Shown here: positions 1 to 5,649 of the stretch, one piece after another
Numbering within the stretch: the first letter of the stretch is position 1
Layout of the letters: every line of letters starts with the position of its first letter
Source of the DNA: a bacterium
Lineage (GTDB): Bacteria > Zhuqueibacterota > Zhuqueibacteria > Thermofontimicrobiales > Thermofontimicrobiaceae
Reading direction: 5' to 3'
DNA: 5,649 bases
NCBI GenBank assembly: GCA_011046315.1
Contig: DSAU01000547.1
Location: 1-5,649 of the forward strand
The notes under the pieces: generated by a model
Seen by the model: the letters and a program-made list of their open reading frames with translations, nothing else
What the model was told of the DNA's origin: nothing
Database searches by the model: none
Position numbers and translations under genes: made by a program

Positions 1-993
1 GCCGGTGTTTCCATTACCATTGCGGCTCATTTTGCCGTAATGACGCCTGGAACCAATATCGGTGCGGCTCATCCGGTGGGCGCTGGGAAAACGGATACCA
101 CTGACATCAGTGTGAAAAAGGCAACCAACTGGTGGGCGACTTTTAATCGGTCTATCGCCGAAAAAAAAGGGCGAAATGCTGAGTGGGTTGAACGGGCAGT
201 AAAACAAAGCGAATCGATCACTGAAACTGAAGCGCTGCAGCTTAATGTGATTGATTTTATCTGTCCCAATTTGGATAGTTTGCTGCTGCTGTTGGATCGA
301 AAATCAGTCGAAGTTGATAGTGGCATGGTGACATTGCAGACCAAAAACGCCCGGATTATTCAACACCGAATGAATCTGCGCTTTAAAATTCTGGACATGA
401 TCTCCAATCCTTCAATTGCCTATATTTTGCTAATGCTCGGTCTTTTGGGAATTTATTTTGAATTCTCCAATCCCGGCGCTATTTTACCGGGCGTACTCGG
501 AGGTATTTTTTTGATTGTGGCGTTCTTTGCCTTGCAACAATTGCCGATAAATGTTTCCGGAATTCTTTTGATTCTGTTTTCAATTTTTCTGTTTCTTTTA
601 GAAATAAAAATTACCAGCTATGGTCTATTAACCATCGGAGGAATTGTATCCATGCTCTTAGGATCGTTAATGTTGTTCAAAACCACGCCCTCAATTTCAG
701 TTCATCTGCCGTTGAGTCTGGTTATCTCGGTTACGGCTGTCACTTCGGCGTTTTTTATTTTTGCTATTTTTATGGCGTTGCGTACCCATCGGAAAAAAGT
801 AACCACCGGCAGAGAGGGCATCATCGGAGAAATCGGAATTGCTATCAATAACTTCAAACCCGATGGACAGGTCAAAATCCATGGCGAATACTGGAAAGCC
901 ACCAGCTCTGATAAAATTAAAGCGAATGATAACGTTATCGTAATCGCAGTTGAACAACTGAAATTGGTGGTTCGAAAATATCCGACTAAATAA
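1..993 (+). CDS. NfeD/ClpP-class membrane serine protease, 3' part (5' end outside window)
   Basis: C-terminal 330 codons of an NfeD1b-type (1510-N-like) membrane protease; the frame is open to the left edge, so no start is visible. The first residues, with the run TPGTNIGAAHPVG (visible residues 15-27), match the ClpP-like fold just after the catalytic serine, which lies outside the window. A lysine near residues 39-40 (VKKATN) is the probable dyad lysine, followed by the family run AEKKGRNAEW and SITETEALQLNVID. Hydrophobic segments at about 137-155, 160-180, 185-201, 207-226 and 238-260 form the NfeD membrane domain, with the turn SNPGAILPG between the first two. Residues ~268-327 form the soluble OB-fold NfeD domain (GREGIIGEIG, DGQVKIHGEYWKA). 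In characterised homologues (Pyrococcus PH1510) the protease cleaves the C-terminal hydrophobic tail of its slipin partner; a slipin gene follows here. The stop is TAA. The family is secure; the substrate is inferred from the family. Confidence 0.93.
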   Translation, partial: AGVSITIAAHFAVMTPGTNIGAAHPVGAGKTDTTDISVKKATNWWATFNRSIAEKKGRNAEWVERAVKQSESITETEALQLNVIDFICPNLDSLLLLLDRKSVEVDSGMVTLQTKNARIIQHRMNLRFKILDMISNPSIAYILLMLGLLGIYFEFSNPGAILPGVLGGIFLIVAFFALQQLPINVSGILLILFSIFLFLLEIKITSYGLLTIGGIVSMLLGSLMLFKTTPSISVHLPLSLVISVTAVTSAFFIFAIFMALRTHRKKVTTGREGIIGEIGIAINNFKPDGQVKIHGEYWKATSSDKIKANDNVIVIAVEQLKLVVRKYPTK

Positions 994-1031
994 CAGTTAT
1001 AGCGACAGACCACCCTGATAATTAAGCGCTA

Positions 1032-1049
1032 ATCCCGCAACGACGGGAT
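1032..1049 (+). other. Short GC-rich hairpin in the nfeD-slipin spacer
   Basis: ATCCCG (1032-1037) and CGGGAT (1044-1049) are perfect inverted arms around the loop CAACGA, 38 bases after the nfeD stop. No T-run follows directly; the nearest, TTTTT, lies at 1066-1070. It is therefore not a standard intrinsic terminator and could be a processing or mRNA-stability hairpin between two cotranscribed genes. The rest of the 172-base spacer is AT-rich and holds no gene. No stem energy was calculated. Confidence 0.4.
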
Positions 1050-1152
1050 AGTATCAATAGATTAATTTTTCGAACCTTTGTGCAATAATATTTTGTAATG
1101 AATTATAGCATGATATGCCCGAATAGTCAAAAAAATCTAAACTGATTAAACC

Positions 1153-1160
1153 AAGGAGGT
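1153..1160 (+). promoter_or_regulatory. Shine-Dalgarno site of the slipin gene
   Basis: AAGGAGGT is a near-perfect anti-16S complement, five bases (ACAAC) before the ATG at 1166. It fixes the slipin start and suggests strong translation. Confidence 0.9.
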
Positions 1161-1165
1161 ACAAC

Positions 1166-1921
1166 ATGCATTCCCTATTTGCGATAGGAGTTATTGTATT
1201 ATTTTTATTGATGAGCGCTATTCGTATTTTTCGCGAATACGAGCGCGGTGTTATCTTCCGGCTGGGTCGGCTGGCTGGCGCCAAAGGTCCTGGCCTGGTG
1301 TTGGTGATTCCGTTAATCGATAAGGTGGTCCGGGTGAGCCTGCGAACAATAGTCATGGATGTGCCGCCGCAGGATATTATTACCAAAGACAATGTATCGG
1401 TAAAGGTCAATGCGGTTCTCTATTTTCGCGTCCTGGATCCGTCAAAAGCAATTGTCGAGGTGGAGGATTATTTATTTGCAACGTCCCAATTGGCGCAAAC
1501 TACACTGCGCAGCATTTTGGGTCAGGCGGAATTGGATGAGCTGCTGGGTGAGCGCGATAAAATCAACCTTGAATTGCAGAATATCATCGATCATCATACC
1601 GATCCCTGGGGCATTAAAGTTTCACTGGTTGAAGTTAAACATGTGGACTTACCCCAGGAAATGCAACGCACCATAGCAAGGCAGGCGGAAGCTGAACGCG
1701 AACGCCGCGCCAAAGTGATTCACGCCGATGGTGAATTTCAAGCTTCAAAAAAATTATCACAAGCTGCAGAAATAATCGCGGTACATCCGATGGCAATGCA
1801 ATTGCGGTTTTTGCAAACACTGACCGAGGTAGCTTCTGAAAACAACTCGACTACAATTTTTCCTGTGCCAATTGATCTGTTTAAACCTATTTTTGACGCT
1901 TGGGATAGGGCTAAAAAATAA
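1166..1921 (+). CDS. Slipin, stomatin/prohibitin-like SPFH membrane protein
   Basis: A 251-residue protein, a normal length for bacterial slipins. It has an N-terminal membrane anchor (about residues 3-20), then the SPFH opening REYERGVIFRLGRL (24-37) and the family signatures GPGLVLVIPLID, VPPQDIITKDNVSVKVNAV and LRSILGQAELDELL. The segment WGIKVSLVEVKHVDLPQEMQ is followed by a charged coiled-coil-forming stretch (ARQAEAERERRAKVIHADGE). The C-terminal hydrophobic strand, STTIFPVPIDLF, corresponds to the tail that the NfeD-type protease cuts in Pyrococcus PH1511. Slipins oligomerise on the inner membrane and are thought to organise lipid microdomains or scaffold the protease. Its place just downstream of nfeD on the same strand is the classic arrangement. 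The start is set by the AAGGAGGT site five bases upstream; the stop is TAA. The family is certain; the physiological client in this organism is unknown. Confidence 0.95.
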   Translation: MHSLFAIGVIVLFLLMSAIRIFREYERGVIFRLGRLAGAKGPGLVLVIPLIDKVVRVSLRTIVMDVPPQDIITKDNVSVKVNAVLYFRVLDPSKAIVEVEDYLFATSQLAQTTLRSILGQAELDELLGERDKINLELQNIIDHHTDPWGIKVSLVEVKHVDLPQEMQRTIARQAEAERERRAKVIHADGEFQASKKLSQAAEIIAVHPMAMQLRFLQTLTEVASENNSTTIFPVPIDLFKPIFDAWDRAKK

Positions 1922-2233
1922 TCATCCGCAAAAAGTTATTTTGGGGAGTTCGCAGTACTGGCGCCTTCCGAAGAATTATTGGAATTCAACGTAATTTCTT
2001 TGGGTGGCGCTGGTTATTTTACTATCGATTCTATATTTTATTGAAATCGGTGCTGCTAAAGCGGAAAGTGATTGATTTGCAAGCTAATCAAAACAGCATT
2101 TGAAGCATTAAATATTCCACGGTACGATGCCCATGCTGCTTTTCAGTATTAAATGGCGCGGAAGGCTTGGCGCCTATCGTGTGGGGCTGGCAGTTCTGCA
2201 TTAACCTGAATTTTAAATCAATTGAATTGATCG
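1922..2233. other. Convergent intergenic region without a convincing gene
   Basis: These 312 bases lie between the ends of the slipin gene (plus) and the racemase gene (minus). No frame has a start with a ribosome binding site. The slipin frame stays open for 40 codons beyond its TAA, to a TGA at 2042-2044, and reads like protein (for example LLEFNVISLGGAGYFTID). A second open piece, in another frame near 2090-2150, reads IKTAFEALNIPRYDAHAAFQ. Together these may be remnants of a decayed gene or chance. A 5-bp hairpin (GGCGC 2155-2159 / GCGCC 2170-2174) has no T-run. I see no clear intrinsic terminator for either block. Confidence 0.5.
2217..2231 (-). other. AT-rich palindrome just after the racemase stop
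   Basis: ATCAAT and ATTGAT flank a three-base loop, starting two bases beyond the racemase TAG. On the minus strand the stem is followed by TTAAAATT, so it might act as a weak terminator. With only two G-C-type pairs and no proper T-run this is doubtful. Confidence 0.2.
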
Positions 2234-3259
2234 CTAATCTTTCAATTGAGTCGTATCAAATTTTGCGTCAAACAGGTCTGCATCATAGCGGTAGTTTCGT
2301 AACGCTTCAGCAGCGGCAAAAGAGGTTTTTTGGATCAACGGCGCCAACGAATCCTTTTTCTCATCACTGATACTGACTTTGGAAACAACCTTAACCGACA
2401 CTTTTGTTTCCTGGTATCGATGTAAATATTTTTCATCAAAAAGAAAATCAGCCATTTCCGGATTTGGATCGATTATTGTCACCTCGGGATAGCCGGCTTC
2501 GGCGAAGGAAACTCTGAACTGTTCGATAGAATATCCGTAGTGAGTACAATTGAGACTGGCAAAAATGGAGTGATCCGCATCAATTGTTGACATTGCCTGG
2601 TTGACATATTTCCGGATGAGCTCCGCCGTCTCCGGACTATCTGCCCCCCTCTCAATACTGCCCGCCAATTTATGGCAAGCCTGCAGCACAATTTGACTTT
2701 CATCAATTCCCCGATCAATCAGCATCTTTTTGTGGTATTGCGACGCGACGGTGGTTTTAGTGGCAAAAATGATCGCGGTTGCTTGCGGTGTATTATTGAA
2801 CTGTTCATGGATCAGATCAACGCCGGTTGCAACAATGCCGATAACCGGCAGATCCGCTATTTTGGAGAAAGGCGTTTTATCATACAATACGGAGAGTGTG
2901 TTGCACGCGATCAATAATAAATCCGGATGATACTTGTTTTTCATTGAATTGAGTGCGATATCGAAAATGCGGATTTTCTCATCTTCAGAGTCCAGACTGT
3001 TGTATCCGCTTTTATTGTGAAATAGTGAGTTAAAAAAGATAATTTCCGCATTTTGAAACACACCACTTTTCGGCAGTCTTGCTGCTAAATCTGCCGCTAC
3101 CGACATCCCGCCAAGACCGGAATCCGTCACCACAATTTTAACATTTTTTTTATTAAACATCTCCATCATTAACGCCTCACTGTCAATTTTTTTGTCACAG
3201 AAAATAGTAGCCATTGCCAAAACCAGCAGAATCACATTTGTAATGATCTTGATTTTCAA
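2234..3259 (-). CDS. Probable exported aspartate/glutamate racemase-family (MurI-like) protein
   Basis: PLP-independent Asp/Glu racemase fold, the family that interconverts L- and D-glutamate using two cysteines. Counting from the proposed TTG start (341 residues), the MurI signature VVTDSGLGGMSV lies at ~43-54, the first cysteine in LLIACNTLSV (C119), the segment DLPVIGIVATGVDLI next, then ATKTTVASQYHKK, and the second cysteine in LNCTHYGY (C238). Both catalytic cysteines and the substrate-binding DSG are present. The N-terminus (KIKIITNVILLVLAMATIFC) is a signal-like hydrophobic segment not found in ordinary MurI, which is cytosolic. C21 resembles a lipoprotein cysteine, but phenylalanine at -1 is atypical. 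The TTG start was chosen because GGGAGGT lies five bases upstream; a longer frame from a TTG at 3277 would put this site inside the gene. An ATG at 3169 would give a cytosolic form. It lies 26 bases after ggt and is probably cotranscribed. Substrate (Glu, Asp or other) is not proven. Confidence 0.85.
   Translation of the reverse strand: MKIKIITNVILLVLAMATIFCDKKIDSEALMMEMFNKKNVKIVVTDSGLGGMSVAADLAARLPKSGVFQNAEIIFFNSLFHNKSGYNSLDSEDEKIRIFDIALNSMKNKYHPDLLLIACNTLSVLYDKTPFSKIADLPVIGIVATGVDLIHEQFNNTPQATAIIFATKTTVASQYHKKMLIDRGIDESQIVLQACHKLAGSIERGADSPETAELIRKYVNQAMSTIDADHSIFASLNCTHYGYSIEQFRVSFAEAGYPEVTIIDPNPEMADFLFDEKYLHRYQETKVSVKVVSKVSISDEKKDSLAPLIQKTSFAAAEALRNYRYDADLFDAKFDTTQLKD
3175..3180 (-). promoter_or_regulatory. 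Possible internal ribosome binding site in the racemase gene
   Basis: On the minus strand GTGAGG is followed by CGTTA and then ATG (3169-3167), immediately before the conserved racemase domain. Starting here would remove the signal-like segment and leave a 311-residue, MurI-like cytosolic protein. The site is weaker than GGGAGGT upstream, so this is an alternative rather than the preferred start. Confidence 0.35.
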
Positions 3260-3264
3260 TATAG

Positions 3265-3271
3265 ACCTCCC
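3265..3271 (-). promoter_or_regulatory. Shine-Dalgarno site of the racemase gene (decides the TTG start)
   Basis: GGGAGGT on the minus strand lies five bases (CTATA) before TTG at 3259-3257, the same spacing as at the slipin gene. It falls in the 26-base gap after the ggt stop and supports TTG at 3259 over the TTG at 3277. Confidence 0.75.
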
Positions 3272-3285
3272 AAACAATTGTTATT

Positions 3286-5124
3286 TTAAAACCCGATAGC
3301 TTTTCCATCGCGTCGAGAATCGGCGGCGCCGTATAATCGATTGCTTATCGGGTCGATTAAAATACCTTGCGCGCCGCCAAAATAATTGTCGTAATCAGCG
3401 TGCAGTTTCACTTGATGCCCCAACTCGATCAATTTTTGAACAACATTTTGCTCAATCCTCCCTTCAACGTGCAGTGTTTTGTGGAGACAATGAACGCGCG
3501 GCGCTTCGATGGCCTGATCCATCCCCATTTCAAAATCGATCACATTGATTATTATTTGAGCTAAGGCGCTGATAATTCGCGTCCCCCCCGGCGTTCCGAG
3601 CGTCATAAAAGGCTTTCCCTGCAACAGCACGATTGTCGGTGCAATGCTGCTGGTCGGTCTTTTGTAGGGTTCGATCGAATTTGGCATTCCGGGTTTGCTG
3701 TCAAAGTCGTTCAAATGATTATTCAGCAGAATCCCGGTTCCCGGCGGTGTCACTCCGGACCCGAACCAACTATTGATGCTCTGCGTCAGCGCGACGATGT
3801 TGCCCGCTTCATCCACTATTGAAAGATGAGAGGTGCTGTTGGATTCGCGCCGGGTTAAGTTTTTTGGAGCGTAATCAAATCGCGCACTGTCAAAGTTGAT
3901 TGTTGCAACCAACCTTTGGGCGTAATGTTTGGATAGAAACGTATCCACCGGAATTTGATAAAATTCCGGATCTGCTGTGTTAAGAGATTTATCCGCATAC
4001 ACTATTTTCATTGCTTCACTGAAAATGTGGATATAATCTGCGGAATTATGTCCCAACTTTTGCACGTCAAACAGCTCCATCATATTGAGCAACTGAATCA
4101 AATGCGTTCCGCCTCCCGAAGGCGGGGATGATGAAACAATTTGATATCCACGATATTCACCCTGAACTGGCATTCGAATCATTGCAGCGTAGGCTTTTAA
4201 ATCTTGCGTTGTTAAAATCCCGCCGGCTTGTTGAACGCCGTCAACAATGGCTTTTCCGATCTCGCCGTGGTAGAAGCTCTCCCCTCCTTTCTCTGCCATA
4301 GCAGACAGGCTGTTGCCAAGCATCAGATTTTTTAAAGTATCGCCGGCTTCGACTGGCAACATATCTTTAAAAAAAATATCCGCCGTTTCCGGATACTGGA
4401 TAATTTTCTCAATATTATCCAATATCATCGAATTCAAATTTTCACTGACCACGACTCCGGTTTGGAACAACCGGATAGCAGGTTGCAAAATTTGTTTTAA
4501 CGTCATCGAACCATATTTTTGCAACACGGTATCAGCGCAAGCGACCAAACCCGGTACGCCGATTGAATAAGGTCCATCCTGTGTCAGTTCGGCAAAACTG
4601 TTTTCAGATTGATAATAATAGTCCTGCACAGCGCCGCCGGGAGCCATTTCCCGGTAATCGATCATCACTGCCTGATTGCTGTTCGCCATTTTAATGAGCA
4701 TGAATCCGCCGCCGCCGATGCCGGATGCATTCGGTTCGACGATCGAAAGCGCAAACGCCATCGCCATGGCTGCGTCAACAGCATTTCCACCCGTTTGCAG
4801 TATGTCGATACCAACTTCGGTTGCGACCGGATGGGCAGAACTGACCATGGCGCGATTTGCGATGACATCCTGCGCCAAAATATTCCCAGCTAAAAATATG
4901 ATAACAAAAGATAGCCAGATGAAGCAGGTGGTAAATGAATGCTTATTTAGAATCTGTCCGAAAAAGACTTTAAATTGTCCTTGGCTGGTATTGCAAGCAA
5001 CCTGCCAGTTGGCGGAGAGCGAAGCATTCTCTTTATTATGATAAGATTGCTGCACCAGCTGAAGCGGCATCGCAATGACAGTGTAAGGAGCTGTCTTCGA
5101 ACCGGTAGTATTTAATACCAACAT
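3286..5124 (-). CDS. ggt: Gamma-glutamyltranspeptidase (glutathione hydrolase), exported, self-cleaving
   Basis: N-terminal-nucleophile hydrolase that cleaves gamma-glutamyl bonds (glutathione, gamma-glutamyl peptides, poly-gamma-glutamate) and transfers glutamyl to water or amino acids. In the 612-residue frame: hydrophobic signal segment ~66-84 (FIWLSFVIIFLAG to ILAQ), large subunit ~86-430 with SSAHPVATEVG, GGNAVDAAMA, SGIGGGGFML and the glutamate-binding arginine in DYREMAPG (R158). The small subunit starts at the nucleophile T431 in ESNSTSHLSIVD. Further substrate residues are N451, D473 (LLNNHLNDF), S492/S493 (RPTSSIAPTIV) and GTPGGTR (510-516). The catalytic set is complete. The stretch between NDF and KRP is short, so the E. 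coli-type lid loop seems absent, as in Bacillus GGT. The ATG at 5124 has GAGGA six bases upstream, but residues 1-58 are not GGT-like and are largely a translated palindromic repeat; no ATG, GTG or TTG lies next to the signal segment. Function is secure, the N-terminus is not. Confidence 0.93.
   Translation of the reverse strand: MLVLNTTGSKTAPYTVIAMPLQLVQQSYHNKENASLSANWQVACNTSQGQFKVFFGQILNKHSFTTCFIWLSFVIIFLAGNILAQDVIANRAMVSSAHPVATEVGIDILQTGGNAVDAAMAMAFALSIVEPNASGIGGGGFMLIKMANSNQAVMIDYREMAPGGAVQDYYYQSENSFAELTQDGPYSIGVPGLVACADTVLQKYGSMTLKQILQPAIRLFQTGVVVSENLNSMILDNIEKIIQYPETADIFFKDMLPVEAGDTLKNLMLGNSLSAMAEKGGESFYHGEIGKAIVDGVQQAGGILTTQDLKAYAAMIRMPVQGEYRGYQIVSSSPPSGGGTHLIQLLNMMELFDVQKLGHNSADYIHIFSEAMKIVYADKSLNTADPEFYQIPVDTFLSKHYAQRLVATINFDSARFDYAPKNLTRRESNSTSHLSIVDEAGNIVALTQSINSWFGSGVTPPGTGILLNNHLNDFDSKPGMPNSIEPYKRPTSSIAPTIVLLQGKPFMTLGTPGGTRIISALAQIIINVIDFEMGMDQAIEAPRVHCLHKTLHVEGRIEQNVVQKLIELGHQVKLHADYDNYFGGAQGILIDPISNRLYGAADSRRDGKAIGF
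4986..5080. repeat. Degenerate interspersed palindromic repeat, overlapping the 5' end of the ggt frame
   Basis: The outer ends TGGTATTGC (4986-4994) and GCAATGACA (5072-5080) are inverted copies with two mismatches in nine. Inner ends GAAGCATTCT (5021-5030) and AGATTGC (5044-5050) also mirror each other around an AT-rich centre. Each half holds its own small imperfect hairpin (CTGCC/GGCGG on the left; ACCAGC/GCGG on the right). From memory, ATTGC...GAAGCAATCT and AGATTGCTTC...GCAATGACA ends are typical of short repeats scattered through intergenic DNA of many bacteria; this copy is worn. It carries no gene. Confidence 0.6.
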
Positions 5125-5130
5125 GGCGCG

Positions 5131-5135
5131 TCCTC
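5131..5135 (-). promoter_or_regulatory. Shine-Dalgarno-like site before the ATG at 5124
   Basis: GAGGA on the minus strand, six bases (CGCGCC) before the ATG of the long ggt frame. It supports use of that start despite the un-GGT-like N-terminus. It abuts the right arm of the AT-rich inverted repeat. Confidence 0.55.
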
Positions 5136-5168
5136 TTTTAATTATTCTGGTAAGGGTGATAATTAAAA
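5136..5168. repeat. AT-rich perfect inverted repeat between the phosphatase gene and ggt
   Basis: TTTTAATTAT (5136-5145) and ATAATTAAAA (5159-5168) are perfect 10-base inverted arms around a 13-base centre. In the minus-strand transcript the hairpin would end right next to the GAGGA of ggt. No T-run follows the stem, so it is not an ordinary terminator. It could be an operator for a dimeric regulator, a leader hairpin affecting ggt translation, or an AT-rich promoter region. Confidence 0.5.
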
Positions 5169-5193
5169 AGCCGGTAGGACTTGATAATCATCA

Positions 5194-5649
5194 TTATAAA
5201 ATATCAGCCGCAATTAAAAAAATATCATCGCGCACTTGAGTGTATTTTTGCTCGCCGAGTCGCTGCATAAGAATTTCGACCATGATCTTTGCCGGCGCCC
5301 CTTTGAGATCATCAAACATCCGGATGAGACCTTCGACTCCCAGAGATTTCTGATTTTCATTTTCCGCTTCAACGATGCCGTCAGTATAAAGAAAAAGTCG
5401 ATCACCCGGATTTAACTTGATTCGTTCCTGATAAAAATTATTGGCGGCGGTTTTTTCAAAGCCAATGATCATATTTTGAGAAGACAGGCGCCGATAGCGT
5501 TGTTGATCCGATTTCCAAACGATGAGCGCCGGATGAGCGCTGCCGGAGTAAGTGAAACTATAGTCGCTGATATTGAATTTGGTGGTAAATGCAGTGAGAA
5601 ACATGCCGGTCTGGTCAAAAACATCGATAATAAAATTGTTGAGGTGAAA
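5194..5649 (-). CDS. PP2C/SpoIIE-RsbU-type serine phosphatase, C-terminal part (N-terminus outside window)
   Basis: The last 151 residues of a metal-dependent SpoIIE/RsbU-type phosphatase domain; the frame is open to the right edge, so the start and any sensor domain (PAS, GAF, HAMP, response receiver) are not visible. Seen in order: GMFLTAFTTKFN (15-26, family position of FVTAFYG), YSGSAHPALIV (34-44), LNPGDRLFLYTDGIVEAENE (79-98) with the metal-binding aspartate of YTDG, and the closing RDDIFLIAA (140-148). The metal-binding aspartates expected in this part are intact. Such enzymes dephosphorylate anti-sigma-factor antagonists of the STAS type in partner-switching or act as output domains of stress or two-component signalling. 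It sits 69 bases upstream of the ggt start on the same strand, with an AT-rich inverted repeat between; no functional link to ggt is shown. The first methionine visible, at 5604, is internal to the conserved domain and is not the start. Confidence 0.88.
   Translation of the reverse strand, partial: FHLNNFIIDVFDQTGMFLTAFTTKFNISDYSFTYSGSAHPALIVWKSDQQRYRRLSSQNMIIGFEKTAANNFYQERIKLNPGDRLFLYTDGIVEAENENQKSLGVEGLIRMFDDLKGAPAKIMVEILMQRLGEQKYTQVRDDIFLIAADIL

Noticed and set aside
1032..1070. Intrinsic terminator after nfeD
   Set aside because: The T-run is 17 bases away from the stem, so it does not fit a Rho-independent terminator.
1078..1119. Sigma70-like promoter before the slipin gene (TTGTGC or TTGTAA with TATAGC or TATGCC)
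   Set aside because: Spacings are about 20 or 15 bases and matches to consensus are poor in an AT-rich stretch.
1999..2041. Resemblance of GGAGYFTIDS to the C-terminal motif of DoxX-family membrane proteins
   Set aside because: The preceding residues are not hydrophobic as DoxX requires, and the match is too short.
2127..2204. 25-codon open frame beginning MPMLLFSIKWRGRLGAYRVG
   Set aside because: No ribosome binding site, overlaps a convergent spacer, and its length is expected by chance.
2167..2370. Plus-strand open frame across the racemase 3' end
   Set aside because: It overlaps the conserved racemase gene on the other strand, has no ribosome site and no recognisable motif.
3199..3201. 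Lipoprotein cleavage site at the cysteine of ATIFC in the racemase N-terminus
   Set aside because: Phenylalanine just before the cysteine does not fit the usual small residue, so lipidation is mentioned only as a possibility.
4676..5041. Long plus-strand open frames opposite ggt (also 4609-4893)
   Set aside because: They are antisense shadows of the well-conserved ggt coding frame.

Overview
The window looks like chromosomal DNA of a Gram-negative-like, moderately AT-rich bacterium. Ribosome binding sites are strong and purine-rich, TTG is probably used as a start codon, and an interspersed palindromic repeat is present. The gene set (NfeD protease with slipin, exported gamma-glutamyltranspeptidase, SpoIIE/RsbU-type phosphatase) would fit an uncultured lineage of the FCB/Calditrichota/KSB1 type. 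That placement is a guess; nothing here is a taxonomic marker.

Layout: two convergent gene blocks. On the plus strand, positions 1-993 carry the 3' part of an nfeD-type membrane serine protease gene. After a 172-base spacer comes a complete slipin (stomatin-like SPFH protein) gene at 1166-1921. This is the classic NfeD1b-slipin pair of membrane quality control, in which the protease clips the hydrophobic C-terminal tail of the slipin. Positions 1922-2233 hold no convincing gene and separate the convergent blocks.

On the minus strand, read from right to left, are the C-terminal part of a PP2C/SpoIIE-type serine phosphatase (5649-5194), a gamma-glutamyltranspeptidase (ggt, 5124-3286) and an aspartate/glutamate-racemase-family protein (3259-2234). 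ggt and the racemase are 26 bases apart and are probably cotranscribed. Both appear to carry N-terminal export signals, which would place gamma-glutamyl hydrolysis and PLP-independent glutamate racemisation in the same extracytoplasmic compartment. This hints at use of gamma-linked glutamate polymers or gamma-D-glutamyl peptides, and it is the most interesting biology in the window.

Two details affect annotation. The racemase has two credible start sites, one giving an exported and one a cytosolic protein. The first ~58 codons of the ggt reading frame run through a degenerate palindromic repeat, so the true N-terminus of GGT is uncertain. I found no mobile-element gene, RNA gene, CRISPR array or wholly new system.
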